Positions 48,912 through 59,689 of a stretch of 64,000 nucleotides of DNA are shown in pieces. The first letter of the stretch is position 1. Each line of letters begins with the position of its first letter. Both the position numbers and the translations under genes were made by a program. This stretch comes from Phycomyces blakesleeanus NRRL 1555(-). Lineage: Eukaryota > Mucoromycota > Mucoromycetes > Mucorales > Phycomycetaceae. The stretch is taken from contig NW_017265151.1 in assembly GCF_001638985.1 (NCBI RefSeq), forward strand, positions 310,001 to 374,000, written 5' to 3'. The notes beneath the pieces are model-generated. The model did no database searches, was not told the DNA's origin, and saw only the letters and a program-made list of their open reading frames with translations.

Positions 48912-49834
48912 GATTTTCTTTTTAAAAAAAACCAAAATAGCTTGTAAGCTTGTGGATATGTATTGCCATGTGTACCTGTTAACTATTACATTTTGTGTAA
49001 TATTGCTTGTCCTGTTTTTTCTTGACAGATATTTTTAACAACATGTCAATGTAAATGCTTGATTAATGTGACACGCGCAAATGTTAAGAAAAAGGTTAAA
49101 ATTGACACATAATTAACCCAGGATAAGCGCCAGTAAGTCCCTTTTCAAGAAGAATTACCAAATTGTGATTTACTTACTTGATTTAAACAAACAAAAAAAG
49201 AACAAGTTTATTGGACAGTGTAGCTTACACATGATTTCATTTAAATTATTTAGGGAAATATTTGAAGTGCAATGACATTGACTCTTTCTGAAGAGAATAA
49301 GAAACTCTTTACATCGATAATTTTTATTTGGTCTATATAAGTAAGTTCTGACTGTACTTGGTAACAAATGACGTCTTTTTTTTTGTGTATTGGCTACATT
49401 TTTGAATGAATAGGCTTCGGATAATGACGGCGATCTGGCAGACCACATTGATCTGTCTATCTTTCATTACCATACTTATATATCTACTTATACATTCATA
49501 TTAATCATAATGATTATGTATTACAAATTGTGAAGTGTGATCTATTTTATAGATTAATTGAACCTGAACAATAGCAAATTATCGAAAAAAAATTTCAAAG
49601 AGTATATATATATATATAAATGTGAGAGTGTAGGAGGACTTTTTTTAGCAATTTGATGAGAAATATGTACAAGTCTACAATTCCTTTAATGTTATAATTA
49701 TTGAGACCAATGTAGTGATTGGCCTTCGGTTTAAATAAATACATCTTCTTTAACAAAAAAGGCTTAATCAATCATATTTAATAATATTTCGGTTCCTGGG
49801 TTTTACCTTTAAAGAAGAAGATAAAATGTATTAA
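48912..49834. other. intergenic upstream of protease pseudogene
   Basis: Contains duplicated upstream blocks shared with the intact protease (see 39680-45588) up to about 49170, then AT-rich sequence with no exon. Confidence 0.5.
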
Positions 49835-50129
49835 GAGCATCTTCAGCAGTGAGATAACTTTTAATTTATCTAAAGTTAAACACCGCTACTTTAGCTAAAG
49901 AAAAGATCAAGTTTTCCAGCAGTTCGATTTATCTTTTTCTTTAAATAGATTTTGAGAGCATTCTCATCAATAAATTTTATCTTCTTATCAAATTTAATAG
50001 GAAGATAAAGAAAAGGAACGGTCTTTTATATTTATAGTGAATTTAATCGAACTGCTGGGAGGACAAACTTGAGCTAAATCTTTAAATTTAATGTAAAAGT
50101 GGAGATAAAGTGGACTGCTGAAGATGCTC
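49835..50129. mobile_element. PIF/Harbinger-like MITE
   Basis: 295 bp. Terminal inverted repeats GAGCATCTTCAGCAGT (49835-49850) and ACTGCTGAAGATGCTC (50114-50129), flanked by TAA on both sides (49832-49834, 50130-50132), the 3-bp TWA duplication of the PIF/Harbinger superfamily. A second nested inverted pair lies inside (CAGCAGTTCGATTTA near 49918 and TTTAATCGAACTGCTG near 50042). No coding capacity. Confidence 0.8.
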
Positions 50130-50248
50130 TAATACAGTCCTTTCAAAAAAAAGTAAAGTCGCTGATTTTGAATTTGATGTCGTGCAAAAATTTCTCGTGT
50201 CCAATAATGATGTCGGCCGATCCAAAAAATAAAATCGTGTTCATATGT

Positions 50249-50402
50249 CATTGCACTTGGCTGCACACTGAGCACCATCTGGTCCGCTCACTTTAGATTA
50301 GTTTTTGAGGATATTCCACTCAACGCCAACAGTACTGCCGCAATGGCCACCCTAGCTATTTGACGTGTTGAAGCGGAAGCGTCACTAGATCATCTCATTT
50401 AA
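50249..50402 (+). pseudogene. 3' end of a LINE ORF2, copy B
   Basis: Plus-strand frame beginning IALGCTLSTIWSAHFRLV and continuing DIPLNANSTAAMATLAI aligns with the end of copy A (27255-27660) and stops at the homologous TAA (50400-50402). An internal TGA lies at 50361-50363. Only about 50 codons are recognisable, so this is a heavily 5'-truncated or eroded insertion. Confidence 0.65.
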
Positions 50403-50739
50403 GCTCTTAGATGATGTATTTAATAAAACGTACTTTGAATATCTAAATATATTTTTATATGCCAGAATAAAGTGAATAAGTGACTTATGCTATCACTTGA
50501 ATATATATAAATATAATTGGAATTTCTGTTAATAAGTTTTTGAGGTTACAGAATATAAAAGCCACATAAAAGAGATATGGAATGGAAGTTCCCAAGTTAC
50601 CAAAAAAGAAGAAGAAAGAAGAAAAGAATCAAAAGCTACCAATTGGTGTGAACAGACTAGAAAAATCAAGTAGAGCTGAAACAAAGATCAAAAAAATAAA
50701 TATAAATTAAACAAGTCTGATTTGCTAAAATTATATTTA

Positions 50740-50886
50740 TCATTGTTCAATTTTAGTATTGAACTTTCTAGTATGTCCACCCCATTTGTTTTGAAAGTTC
50801 AAAATCTTGAACTTCTTTTTGAAAGCCCTGGTATAATAATACGGTTTAATTATTTGATCTCTGCCTGAACGTTCACGTCTGTCCAT
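50740..50886 (-). CDS. candidate 48-aa basic small protein
   Basis: MDRRERSGRDQIIKPYYYTR then a Lys/Phe/Asn-rich remainder ending HTRKFNTKIEQ. The codons look protein-like and a TTTATAG acceptor-like site lies 5 nt before the ATG, so this might be the last exon of a longer gene. No homology recognised; could be chance. Confidence 0.25.
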   Translation of the reverse strand: MDRRERSGRDQIIKPYYYTRAFKKKFKILNFQNKWGGHTRKFNTKIEQ

Positions 50887-52715
50887 ACCGACTATAAAAA
50901 AAACAACAACAAAAGATTGATTTTTTTTTTAGAAATAAGATCGGTGGACAAGTTTGTTTCCATAGTGATATTCAACTCAAATACAGAGATCTCCTGTAGT
51001 ACACACTATATATTCTACATCTTCCCCTAATTCACACATTACAATCGATCAACACTTGTGTACATTAGAGTATTTCGAACTTTGTCTAGATTCTGTGTGT
51101 CTATCCACAAAAGATGACTGGCATTGAGTTTATTTCTCATATCACCCCTCCCTTTGTTTTAAAGAGACTTCTTTTGTTCATCAAACAAGGGCTATATAAG
51201 ATACTTGATAAATCCAAGACCAGGTCTTGATTACAGTTTACCACACAATTTTTACTTTATTTATTTTTTGGCTTTAAAAATAATATGATCTTTCTACTGT
51301 ACCTTGAAATAATAATAATATATATACATATATATCTTTATTCATTCCCATATTTCTTTATATATCTTTTGTTGCTATTGATTGTGATGTATATATTTGG
51401 AGGTTTAATGTATAGATATTGAATTGTATAAAGAAAATATGCACCAGCTTGTAGTATATGATTATTGAAGAACAAAAAAAAACAATGGTAGTAATGATGT
51501 ACATTTTGTTGGTTTTCTTTGTTTCTCTGTCTCACACGATTTATCGATCTAACCTATCTATTACTGGAGTCATTATGGATCCTTGACGGACTAAACCAAC
51601 CGCACCCCCTCCTACTCCTTGTCCTCCTGTCTTCCCCTTTATAATTTATTTATATACTTATATTGTTACTTATTACTTATTACTTGAGTTGTGGCGGGCA
51701 GAATTGTTATGATAGTACATCGATCTCTTGAAATTTTCTTTCTTTATTTTTTATTTTTCTTGCAAAAAATAAAGAAATATATAGCCTCTTTATATATTTA
51801 TATTGGTCATTGACGTGGAATTTACACTGCAACTCTGCATAGACTGCATTTTCGAAATTATTATTTCTGTAAAGATGATAGACGATAATGATCACCATTA
51901 CTATTCTTAAATCATCAAATCATCAAATTGAATATTTGGATTTGAGACCATGAGAAATTGGACTATTAAAAAAATTAGTTTTCATTAGAACTCGTTTATT
52001 GCGGTTTACAAACAAAACAAAACAAAACAAAAAAATTACAAATATATATATACAATGATACAAAATCAGCCTTGAGAAAATTGATATCAATAAGCACTTG
52101 TCTCTCTTATCATTATTCTTCGTTGCTTTACTTATTTCTTACAAGATTCAAGGCATGAAAATCACAGAGCTGATTAGATACCAAAACAAAACTACAAAGA
52201 TAAAAGTATATGACCATTTATCTTTCTTCTTCTTATTCCCTTTTACTTTTACTTTAGTATCTCCTTCAAACCCCCTCTTCCATTCTTTCTTTCTTTCCTT
52301 CTCCTTGGTATTCTTTCTTTTTTTTGGTTTATTTCAGGTACGAAAATTCCTTCTAAAGGGACGAAATTTATTTAGTTATTTTTACATGTACATATGTGTG
52401 TTTAATGAATAAAAATATGTAACTAATGCTTATAACTGTATTATGCTAAATTGAATTGAATGTTTATATTACGGCTAATACAGTTATAAGAAATACCAAT
52501 AAGATAATACATATATGTTGTACAGCTTATAAGGTCATCATCTTAACAAAGATTGTAAAGCCAACCCAAATCCCAAATTAATTTCAATTGATGTGTAGTA
52601 TGTGATGAGGGGTGGTGGTAATAATGGGGATTGTGATGGTGTGTTTGTAGTACCTTTTTTTCTCTTTGGTAAATGTGTCATACTGGACCTAGTTTCTGTA
52701 ATGAATTTTTTTTTA
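50887..52715. other. gene-poor intergenic region
   Basis: AT-rich, pyrimidine-rich tracts at 52210-52330. The plus-strand frame at 52098-52412 is a Phe/Ser/Leu shadow of these tracts. No gene supported. Confidence 0.5.
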
Positions 52716-52717
52716 TA

Positions 52718-53119
52718 CAGTGAGAACGGTAAACTTTGTCACTTTGAGAAAATTGAATGTCACTTTCCAAAAAAATAAATATCACTTTCCAAAAATGATT
52801 GTCCCTTTATGTCAAGAAGTTTTGTCTCTTTGAAGTAAGAGAAATGTCACAATAAGTTAAATCAAATTGACCTAAAAATGATATTTATTTTTTGACCTCA
52901 AAACAATTAGAATGAAGCTTTATTATAACATTGAATGATTTGTCGTTTAGAATGACTGGCAAAGATGTATAGAATTTCAGCAGGTATGCCGTTACATGCC
53001 TCAGCAATTCTATCAGACATTTTTTCTTCAGTCAATAGTTTGTGGCGTTTCAATTTTCCTTTTAAGATTGCCCAAAACTGTTCAATTGGGTTTAATTCAA
53101 GTGACTTTCATCCATCTTT
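52718..53119 (+). repeat. left 402-bp terminal inverted repeat with periodic TGTC motifs
   Basis: Six copies of TGTCnCTTT or close variants start at 52737, 52758, 52780, 52800, 52823 and 52845, spacing 20-23 bp, about two helical turns. The array lies between the terminus and the coding part of the repeat. Confidence 0.8.
52907..53107 (-). pseudogene. DDE transposase C-terminal fragment (left arm)
   Basis: Mirror image of 54883-55083. The minus strand reads through NPIEQFWAILKGKLKR to the stop at 52907-52909. The catalytic Glu is preserved; everything upstream of SLEFNPIE is missing. Confidence 0.75.
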
Positions 53120-53141
53120 CATCCATCTTTTCCCTTACAAA

Positions 53142-54250
53142 AATGCTCCCAAAAAACGAAGCCATTTGTGCGTTTTTCTATGTCGATTTTACTGAGGAAA
53201 ACGTCAATACTTATAGAAAAAAATCGAAGAATTTGAAGATTCTGAAACATGTTGGAATATTAGAGAGCAAGATCCCATTTTGGTTTTGAAACAAAGAATA
53301 AGAGGCGATTCATTGACTTATAAAAAATATCTTGATGAAACTCCTGAAGAGGAAAAAGTCAATAAGAGAGAAAGCGTTGAATTAGTTACTGAGGCACAAG
53401 CCAAGCAATTTATCAACGAAGTCTATTGTCCGTCTCAGCCAAAAAACGATGTAATCTACGTCAAGGGAATTATTTCTACCAAGAAGATTTATGAATTAGT
53501 CAAGACTTTTACCACTGTTTTTCGTGAAAAACCAGCTCAGTCATTTGCAGCCTGGTGTCGTAATCAAAAGTTGAATTTTTTTACTTGCAAAAGAAAAAAA
53601 ATCCCGAAGTATCACCAGAGAGTTATATATTTTGGAAGACATTTATTATGGTAAACCAAGATAAGACGAAATTAAAATGGTCGCTAACGTATTTAATTAT
53701 AGACGACCTTATCAATTCCATTTGCATTTACTTACCGAAGTACCAAGAATCATTGAAAAACCACAAGAAGAATGGATATGAAATTATAGGTTATGCTCGA
53801 AAATCACCAACAAGTGAAGACGTTACTTCTAGAACAAGACTTTTGAAATCCATGGTATCAAATTTGAAAGAACGGTCTTTTGCAACCAAAATATTCGTTT
53901 CACCTTGTAGCTGGGCCTCCTCGCCACTTATATCGCGTGATTTACAAGGCAATTCATAAGTTATTATGGACGAGTTAAGTGTTGATGGTAACACGCAAGA
54001 CTTGCTTGTCTACCTTAAGTCTTTTCATCATGATGTTTGCTTGGTTACCATTGACTTTGCTGGTATAACAACAAGAAGTGAAGATATTGTTAACTTGGTT
54101 GAGGCAAATCCCTCTTTAAAAAGGATTGCAGTTGAAACCTTTGCCCAATGCAATGAGGTGTTTCTTTTTGACACCGAGAGATTAGTTAAAGATAATGGTC
54201 TATTACAAAAATTTGAGAATAGAAATTATTGCATTCAAAGATCAAAATAA
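53142..54250 (+). pseudogene. resolvase-like cargo gene, broken
   Basis: Starts MLPKNEAICAFFYVDFTEEN; continues in a second frame after about 53260 (DPILVLKQRIRGDSLTYKKY ... STKKIYELVKTFTTVF ... SFAAWCRNQK) and a third after an A-run near 53590. The third part has EIIGYARKSPTSED, then TRLLKSMVSNLKERS and KIFVSPCSWASSPL, and after an in-frame TAA at 53957-53959 it continues DGNTQDLLVYLKS ... VCLVTIDFAGITTRSED ... ending CIQRSK at 54250. The GYARKS motif and helix pattern resemble the N-terminal catalytic region of serine recombinases (IS607-type GYARVS), but the nucleophilic Ser context is not certain. I associate such proteins with mobile DNA in Mucoromycota genomes from memory, unverified. 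About 370 codons in all. Confidence 0.6.
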
Positions 54251-54602
54251 ATTAGCAATTGTCAGCGTTACAAGAAAGGGTTTTTTATAAAAAAAAAAGA
54301 TATAAAATAAAGTAAAAGGAGATCAGTTATGATCGAGTTTAGTGAGCACCACGCTATAAGTTGCGAACTTAGAATGAGAAAATATAATAAAGATAAAGAT
54401 CAAATCAAATCACAATGAATATTATGCTATCCAAGGGATTATTTTCCAATAGATAATATAAAATGTATCAGACAAGATGGCGAAGGTAGAAATAATGGGG
54501 TGTGAGTTAGAGTGCTCAGAGGCCAGAAAGAGAACAACAGAGAGAGACAAAAAGGGAAGAACAGACAAAAGAAAGGGAGGAGAACAAAAGAGACACCAAG
54601 AG

Positions 54603-54824
54603 CTACTGGGAGATCCCAGGCGTAACATCAGAATATAAATGATAGCTTTCAGGATCATTATGGATTCGTTTCATTGAGACCAAGATGGGTTGATTTGGTT
54701 CCGTGCTGTAGCAAATTTCAACGTCACCAAGATCTTTAAGTCGATTTATGTATTTTTTAACGTTTTCATCAGTATAGTCTACATAAAAAAACATGCATAT
54801 TGCTAAATTCCTTGAGATTTCCAT
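54603..54824 (-). pseudogene. second, truncated copy of the cargo gene 5' end
   Basis: MEISRNLAICMFFYVDYTDE aligns with the start of the broken cargo gene on the other strand (NEAICAFFYVDFTEEN). It continues through EPNQPILVSMKRI and stops at 54603-54605. It keeps frame across the place where the main copy has its first frameshift, so the two copies decayed independently. Only 73 codons are left, followed by pyrimidine-rich sequence. Confidence 0.65.
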
Positions 54825-54870
54825 GACTAGGTAAATGGTTTTTTGGTCTAGGCCAGAATTACGATGTGGG

Positions 54871-55272
54871 AAAGATGGATGAAAGTCACTTGAATTAAAC
54901 CCAATTGAACAGTTTTGGGCAATCTTAAAAGGAAAATTGAAACGCCACAAACTATTGACTGAAGAAAAAATGTCTGATAGAATTGCTGAGGCATGTAACG
55001 GCATACCTGCTGAAATTCTATACATCTTTGCCAGTCATTCTAAACGACAAATCATTCAATGTTATAATAAAGCCTCATTCTAATTGTTTTGAGGTCAAAA
55101 AATAAATATCATTTTTAGGTCAATTTGATTTAACTTATTGTGACATTTCTCTTACTTCAAAGAGACAAAACTTCTTGACATAAAGGGACAATCATTTTTG
55201 GAAAGTGATATTTATTTTTTTGGAAAGTGACATTCAATTTTCTCAAAGTGACAAAGTTTACCGTTCTCACTG
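54871..55272 (-). repeat. right 402-bp terminal inverted repeat
   Basis: Inverted partner of 52718-53119, with the same TGTC motif array on the minus strand. Confidence 0.85.
54883..55083 (+). pseudogene. DDE transposase C-terminal fragment (right arm)
   Basis: KSLELNPIEQFWAILKGKLK onward to KASF-stop. NPIE carries the third catalytic acidic residue of Tc1/mariner transposases. No HTH or first/second Asp is present anywhere in the element. Confidence 0.8.
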
Positions 55273-55274
55273 TA

Positions 55275-56685
55275 TATTTACAATTCTTATTATTCTTCTT
55301 CTTTTGGTATGACAATATCCATTTACAGTATCCATTAGATTGATTAATTATCCTCACTACACCGCACTTCATCTTTCTTTCTTTCTTTATTTATTTCTTT
55401 AGCTGTATTGGTATTGTACTACTACTATTACCATTGCCATTATTATTTTAACTCCTCAAAACATAAGGGTCAGATAAAGCAGACCGAATATTCATATCAT
55501 GTTCGGTCGATTACTCTATTATATATTCAACTAAATCAAAATTATCAATCACCGTCATACAAAACAATACCACTATTAGAAGACATTACTATTATTATCT
55601 AAAGAGAAGATATATATATATATGCATATAGACCTGTCAATATATCTTGATTAAAAGAGAGAGAGAGAGAGAGCGAAAATCATTGGGTGTGTATGGTAAT
55701 ATAGATATTTATATGTTCAAACCTTTCTGTAACCACACGATTTTTATTTATTAGTTATTGGTATTTAATCCTTGCTATACGGGGACACAAGGAGTCCAAT
55801 TCCGTTTGATTGCAAGAAAGAAAAGAAGGTGAAAAGGGATCATTTTACTTTTTTTTAAAAAAATAATAATAATAATATTTTCGATACTAAATCCCACGTC
55901 TTTAATAGTAATAATAAAAAAACCGATTGAAATGAAATTAGTCGAGAGAGTTAGACAACAGCAATAAAATAATAGACCCTGTACATTCTTTAATATTATT
56001 AATATTAAATATTATTAGTGTTATTTTTTTTTATAAGCTATTACTGAATTGTCATGGTAACATATGTGGATATGTTTATCAATATATATATTTGTATATT
56101 CATACATATGTTTTATTGAAAGAAATAAAAATACCCATACTCTTTTTGTGATAAGAATAGCTGCAATAATTATACAGATCAATTCATTCAGCATATGATC
56201 ACTCGCACAAATGTGTATAATAATAGTATTACTACATGCTCTATTATCAAATATCAATTTACAATTTACAAAATCATTCGTATTCTTCATAGTATCGGTA
56301 TAAAGATTTATATATATATAATATATTTTTGATTTGGCCATTTATTGTCTCCTAATATTACAAAGAAGAGGATAATAACCACGGTACTAATTGCCCTGCA
56401 GGGTTATAATCCTTTGATTTCTAATACAATATCTTACCTTATAATTTTAATTCACCTCAACAAGCCTAAATCACTAATAAAATTATAATTATTAGTAAAA
56501 GTATAATAAAGCGAGACAGAATTCCCCCCCCCCCCCCCCNNNNNNNNNNNNNNNNNNNNNNNNNNNNNNNNNNNNNNNNNNNNNNNNNNNNNNNNNNNNN
56601 NNNNNNNNNNNNNNNNNNNNNNNNNNNNNNNNNNNNNNNTAAAATTTTAATTTTTTGTAAAAGTTTAATAAAGCGGGGCAGAATT

Positions 56686-56716
<31 letters not shown>

Positions 56717-56999
56717 TTATTTCTTTGTAAAGATAGACAATGTCTCCCTTAATGCGAATCTCCTTCACCACCTCAATATCCACCACTTCTATACACACAC
56801 ACACATATATATATACAAAAGAAGAAAAGAAAAAAGAAAAGAAAAAGACATTAGATACACTCCAAGAAACTTGTTTAATTTTTTTTTTCTTCTTCTTCTC
56901 TTTCCTTCTTTCTTTTGGATTTTGGTTCTCGCTCTACATAGCTTTCTCTCTATTATTATTTTTTCCTTTGACTAATAACAATAATAACAAGAGCAAATA
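55275..56999. other. intergenic, includes assembly gap
   Basis: AT-rich with GA repeat at 55656-55672, TA repeats and CT-rich tracts just before the next start codon (56881-56915). No exon seen. Confidence 0.5.
56540..56639. other. 100-N assembly gap inside poly-C
   Basis: Exactly 100 N. Both sides end in long C-runs (56524-56539 and about 56687-56716) and both flanks carry the same sequence (GTAAAAGT(A/T)TAATAAAGCG, then GGCAGAATT or GACAGAATT), so the gap lies in a tandem or duplicated segment. A homopolymer sequencing failure is likely. Confidence 0.95.
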
Positions 57000-58115
57000 A
57001 TGAAGTCCGTACAGCTTCCAATGATGAATAAGCGATTTGATGATCAATACACATTTGATCTCCAGCACTATGTAAATTACTATAATTATTATTATTATCT
57101 GATATATACAAAAGAGAAACGATTAGAATATTATTAACAAAATTTATTATCTATCTATATTATTTGACATGTAGTTATCTAGAAAGAGTTTTTGCTCGAC
57201 CATCAATTTATTCAACCAGGCTGCTCATCGTTGCCCTCCTCCAGGCAGCAAGGCAATCTGGTTGTGTACTCTCTGGGTTTTCTGGATGCTGACTGCCGTC
57301 TTGGCTCACATTGTGAGAATTCACTTTAAAGCAAACCATACTCTAATACCCCTGCTTCTTGTAATGGTGATGAGCACTGCATTATTTGTGTGGGGGTACA
57401 GACGAACCCAACAGCAGGTAAATATAATATGTATTTAATATAAAATATAGTACAGTACAATAGAATAGAATAGAATACCAATATAACAAGCTACTACTAA
57501 TTGTTATTATTAGTATTCAAGTAATTCATTATCGCTACTGCTATTGATATTAATTTTCTCTCTTTTAGTTTGAATTTGCAATCCTGGAGATTTGCAGCCA
57601 AGTCAATGCTACACAGAACATTCGTGGTGTAAACTATCGATTGAGTAAAAATGGCCACCACCTCAACAAATCAGATCCACATCAAATTCTTGGGTTCAAG
57701 ACATCTTATGTAGGTTATATAGATAAAGAGATTAAAATTATTACTTTAAAATAATAATAAAACCAAAACTTCTTCTATATATACATACATATGAATTACT
57801 CGCTTGTTTGATCAATTAATTGATTAAATCATTTATTAATCAATTTTAAATAACTAATTAATGTACAAACAATCACAGGCTATTGTTATCGAATTCGATG
57901 ATCGTTACAGCTCACTACCTAGCCAGAGATTCTCTGGATCATACCCATCCGACGATTATGTCAGCATTCCATTGTGTTCAAATGCTGCTCCTACCGTAGA
58001 TCAACCTCCAATGGCACATTTACCATGGCATCATGATACCGAAAAGAACCAATCTTTTCAACAGTCGACTGTATTTCCTTTCACAAGTGACGAGAAGAAA
58101 TGGACTGGAATTTAA
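57000..58115 (+). CDS. unknown two-span membrane protein, 4 exons
   Basis: join(57000..57071,57175..57417,57569..57709,57879..58115), 230 aa; all introns GT-AG and phase 0. N-terminal 45 residues are soluble (MKSVQLPMMNKRFDDQYTFD). Two hydrophobic helices follow, AIWLCTLWVFWMLTAVLAHI and TLIPLLLVMVMSTALFVWGY, close enough to form a hairpin. The remainder is a soluble domain with FEFAILEICSQVNATQNIRG and AIVIEFDDRYSSLPSQRF, suggesting beta structure, and a Pro/Ser-rich C-terminus. The strict phase-0 structure and sustained codon quality make it a real gene. I do not recognise the family; a hairpin-anchored ER or endosomal membrane protein is a guess from topology alone. Confidence 0.8.
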
Positions 58116-58587
58116 AGACAAAGAAGAAAAAGAAGAAAAGCATATTCACACAACAGCAACAATACCAACGTCAATACTACCAAAGATGCAGAATTAATAA
58201 TAATAACAATAAATTATACCAAAAAGATAAAGAAGAAGAAGAAGAATAGTAAAGAGTAATGAGAATTTTATACATACACACCCGAATATATATAAGCGAA
58301 TAGAGCACGTCATGCTTTAGAGATACCTTTAAATAAAATGAAATGAAATGCGATCAATCTATATCTATACACTTACATATATTTATACTCATGTATGTAT
58401 ATATATATATGAAAGCCTTGAATACTTGCCAAAAGTTGACTTCTTTTTTTTTGTGCAGTTTTGTCTGGTCATAGACTGAAAATCATTGATCTTATTTCGT
58501 TGATATTAGGGGGACGACATTTTCTAATCAGAAATATTACGGGAACAACGTTTCTTGGTTGGGCACGACATTACTATCTAACCGGAC
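58116..58587. other. intergenic 3' of membrane-protein gene
   Basis: GAA repeats and AT-rich sequence; from about 58455 a frame opens (MSGHRLKIIDLISLILGG...) that leads into decayed repeat copy B and may belong to it. Confidence 0.4.
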
Positions 58588-58980
58588 TAATAAATTGTAA
58601 CTACATGTCCGGGGCCCGGTATCTTTCTCTAATCTTTCAGGGCAAAATGGTGTGTCCTAAATATATATATATCAATAGCCAGTTATGTAGAAGATCATAA
58701 GAAGTTGTTGTCATTAGAGTGTGACGCAGTCTTGTTGCATATTTTACTATTTATTGGCCTTCTTAAGTGTATCATGTTTTTATCTTTCACATATATATAT
58801 TACCAGAGTTTAAAGTACCAACTGGTAAGTAATCCCCACTCATCCCTTTTTTTTTCTGCAAAGCACAAAAGTCTTTATACGAATATTCTGTATCTTTAGG
58901 GACCAGATATAATTATTTGATGCCGGCAAAAAGTCCATGATTTGTTGTCCAGTAGAATCAATTTTTTGTTTGTATGGAGC
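58588..58980 (+). pseudogene. decayed coding repeat, copy B
   Basis: Homologous to 2085-2716 on the opposite strand. It keeps an apparently usable intron: donor GTAAGTAAT after KYQL (about 58826) and acceptor TTTAG before GGACCAGATA (58898-58902). In copy A the donor has become ATAAAT. Upstream block LSLECDAVLLHILLFIGLL is hydrophobic. Frames are interrupted, so it is dead, but the splice remnant shows that the ancestor was an intron-containing gene. Confidence 0.5.
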
Positions 58981-59016
58981 TGTGACAGGCTCAGATTTAT
59001 TAAAGTTCTCTGAATA

Positions 59017-59116
59017 GGGGGTTTCACCAGCTTTGGATGCTTGACTGTTGGATATAGCGGTAGTTTAAGCACCAGCCAATAATAATAAGTATCGAAAAAA
59101 GACTGGTGAAACCCCC
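59017..59116. mobile_element. 100-bp Tc1/mariner-type MITE
   Basis: Perfect 14-bp inverted repeats GGGGGTTTCACCAG (59017-59030) and CTGGTGAAACCCCC (59103-59116), flanked by TA on both sides (59015-59016, 59117-59118). The centre is non-coding. Confidence 0.75.
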
Positions 59117-59689
59117 TAATGACCCTTGGTTGATATGTTTTCTCTCATATATGTCAAAATTCATATGTACAATACGCTTGATTAGAGTACCCATAAATAT
59201 AGTGCCTATGCCCAAATTCCTCACAATTAAGTTAGACTTCTATAATTTGGTATCAAGATAACTACTTTTATATAGATTGATTATGGCTTGGTTTTGACTT
59301 TGCTTCTATATGAACTTTGCCATCAATCGTACATAAAGTACAAAATTTACAAAATTTCGGCCAAGTCACGACATCTAGAGTATCGAACTATTTTTTTAGA
59401 TGCTTGGATGCTCGTTTTTCATTTTTTGAAGATTCGTCACAGCCAATCATTTTCAGAATTAAACTAACGCTACACCCAACAGACAATGTGCAAGACAAGG
59501 CAGCGTGTCAATTTCGAAATACAGCAATACGATCCTCACTTTTCTCAAACCTACGCGACAATATAATGACGTCTCAAAAATACTAGAAAAAACTATTACA
59601 TCTCTTGAAGACATTGTAATCATTGTGACGCTTTACAACTCCAAGCTTACCTCAGCCTTTGTCACAGCTTTTGGCGAAACATGAAAAAG

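Larger units (their letters stand above)
52718..55272. mobile_element. Tc1/mariner-ended composite element with 402-bp inverted repeats
   Basis: 2555 bp with TA at 52716-52717 and 55273-55274 and ends CAGTGAGAACGG. The inverted repeats 52718-53119 and 54871-55272 are each 402 bp and near-identical. Each encodes the last 66 codons of a DDE transposase reading outward, and each abuts the 5' part of a second, unrelated coding sequence reading inward. The centre holds a nearly full-length but broken copy of that second gene. The element therefore looks like two inverted copies of one transposon's end flanking its cargo; it cannot be autonomous, because the transposase N-terminal and first two catalytic motifs are missing. 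Confidence 0.85.

Noticed and set aside
52098..52412. 104-aa plus-strand Phe/Ser-rich frame
   Set aside because: Follows pyrimidine tracts; composition explained by CTT/TTC repeats.
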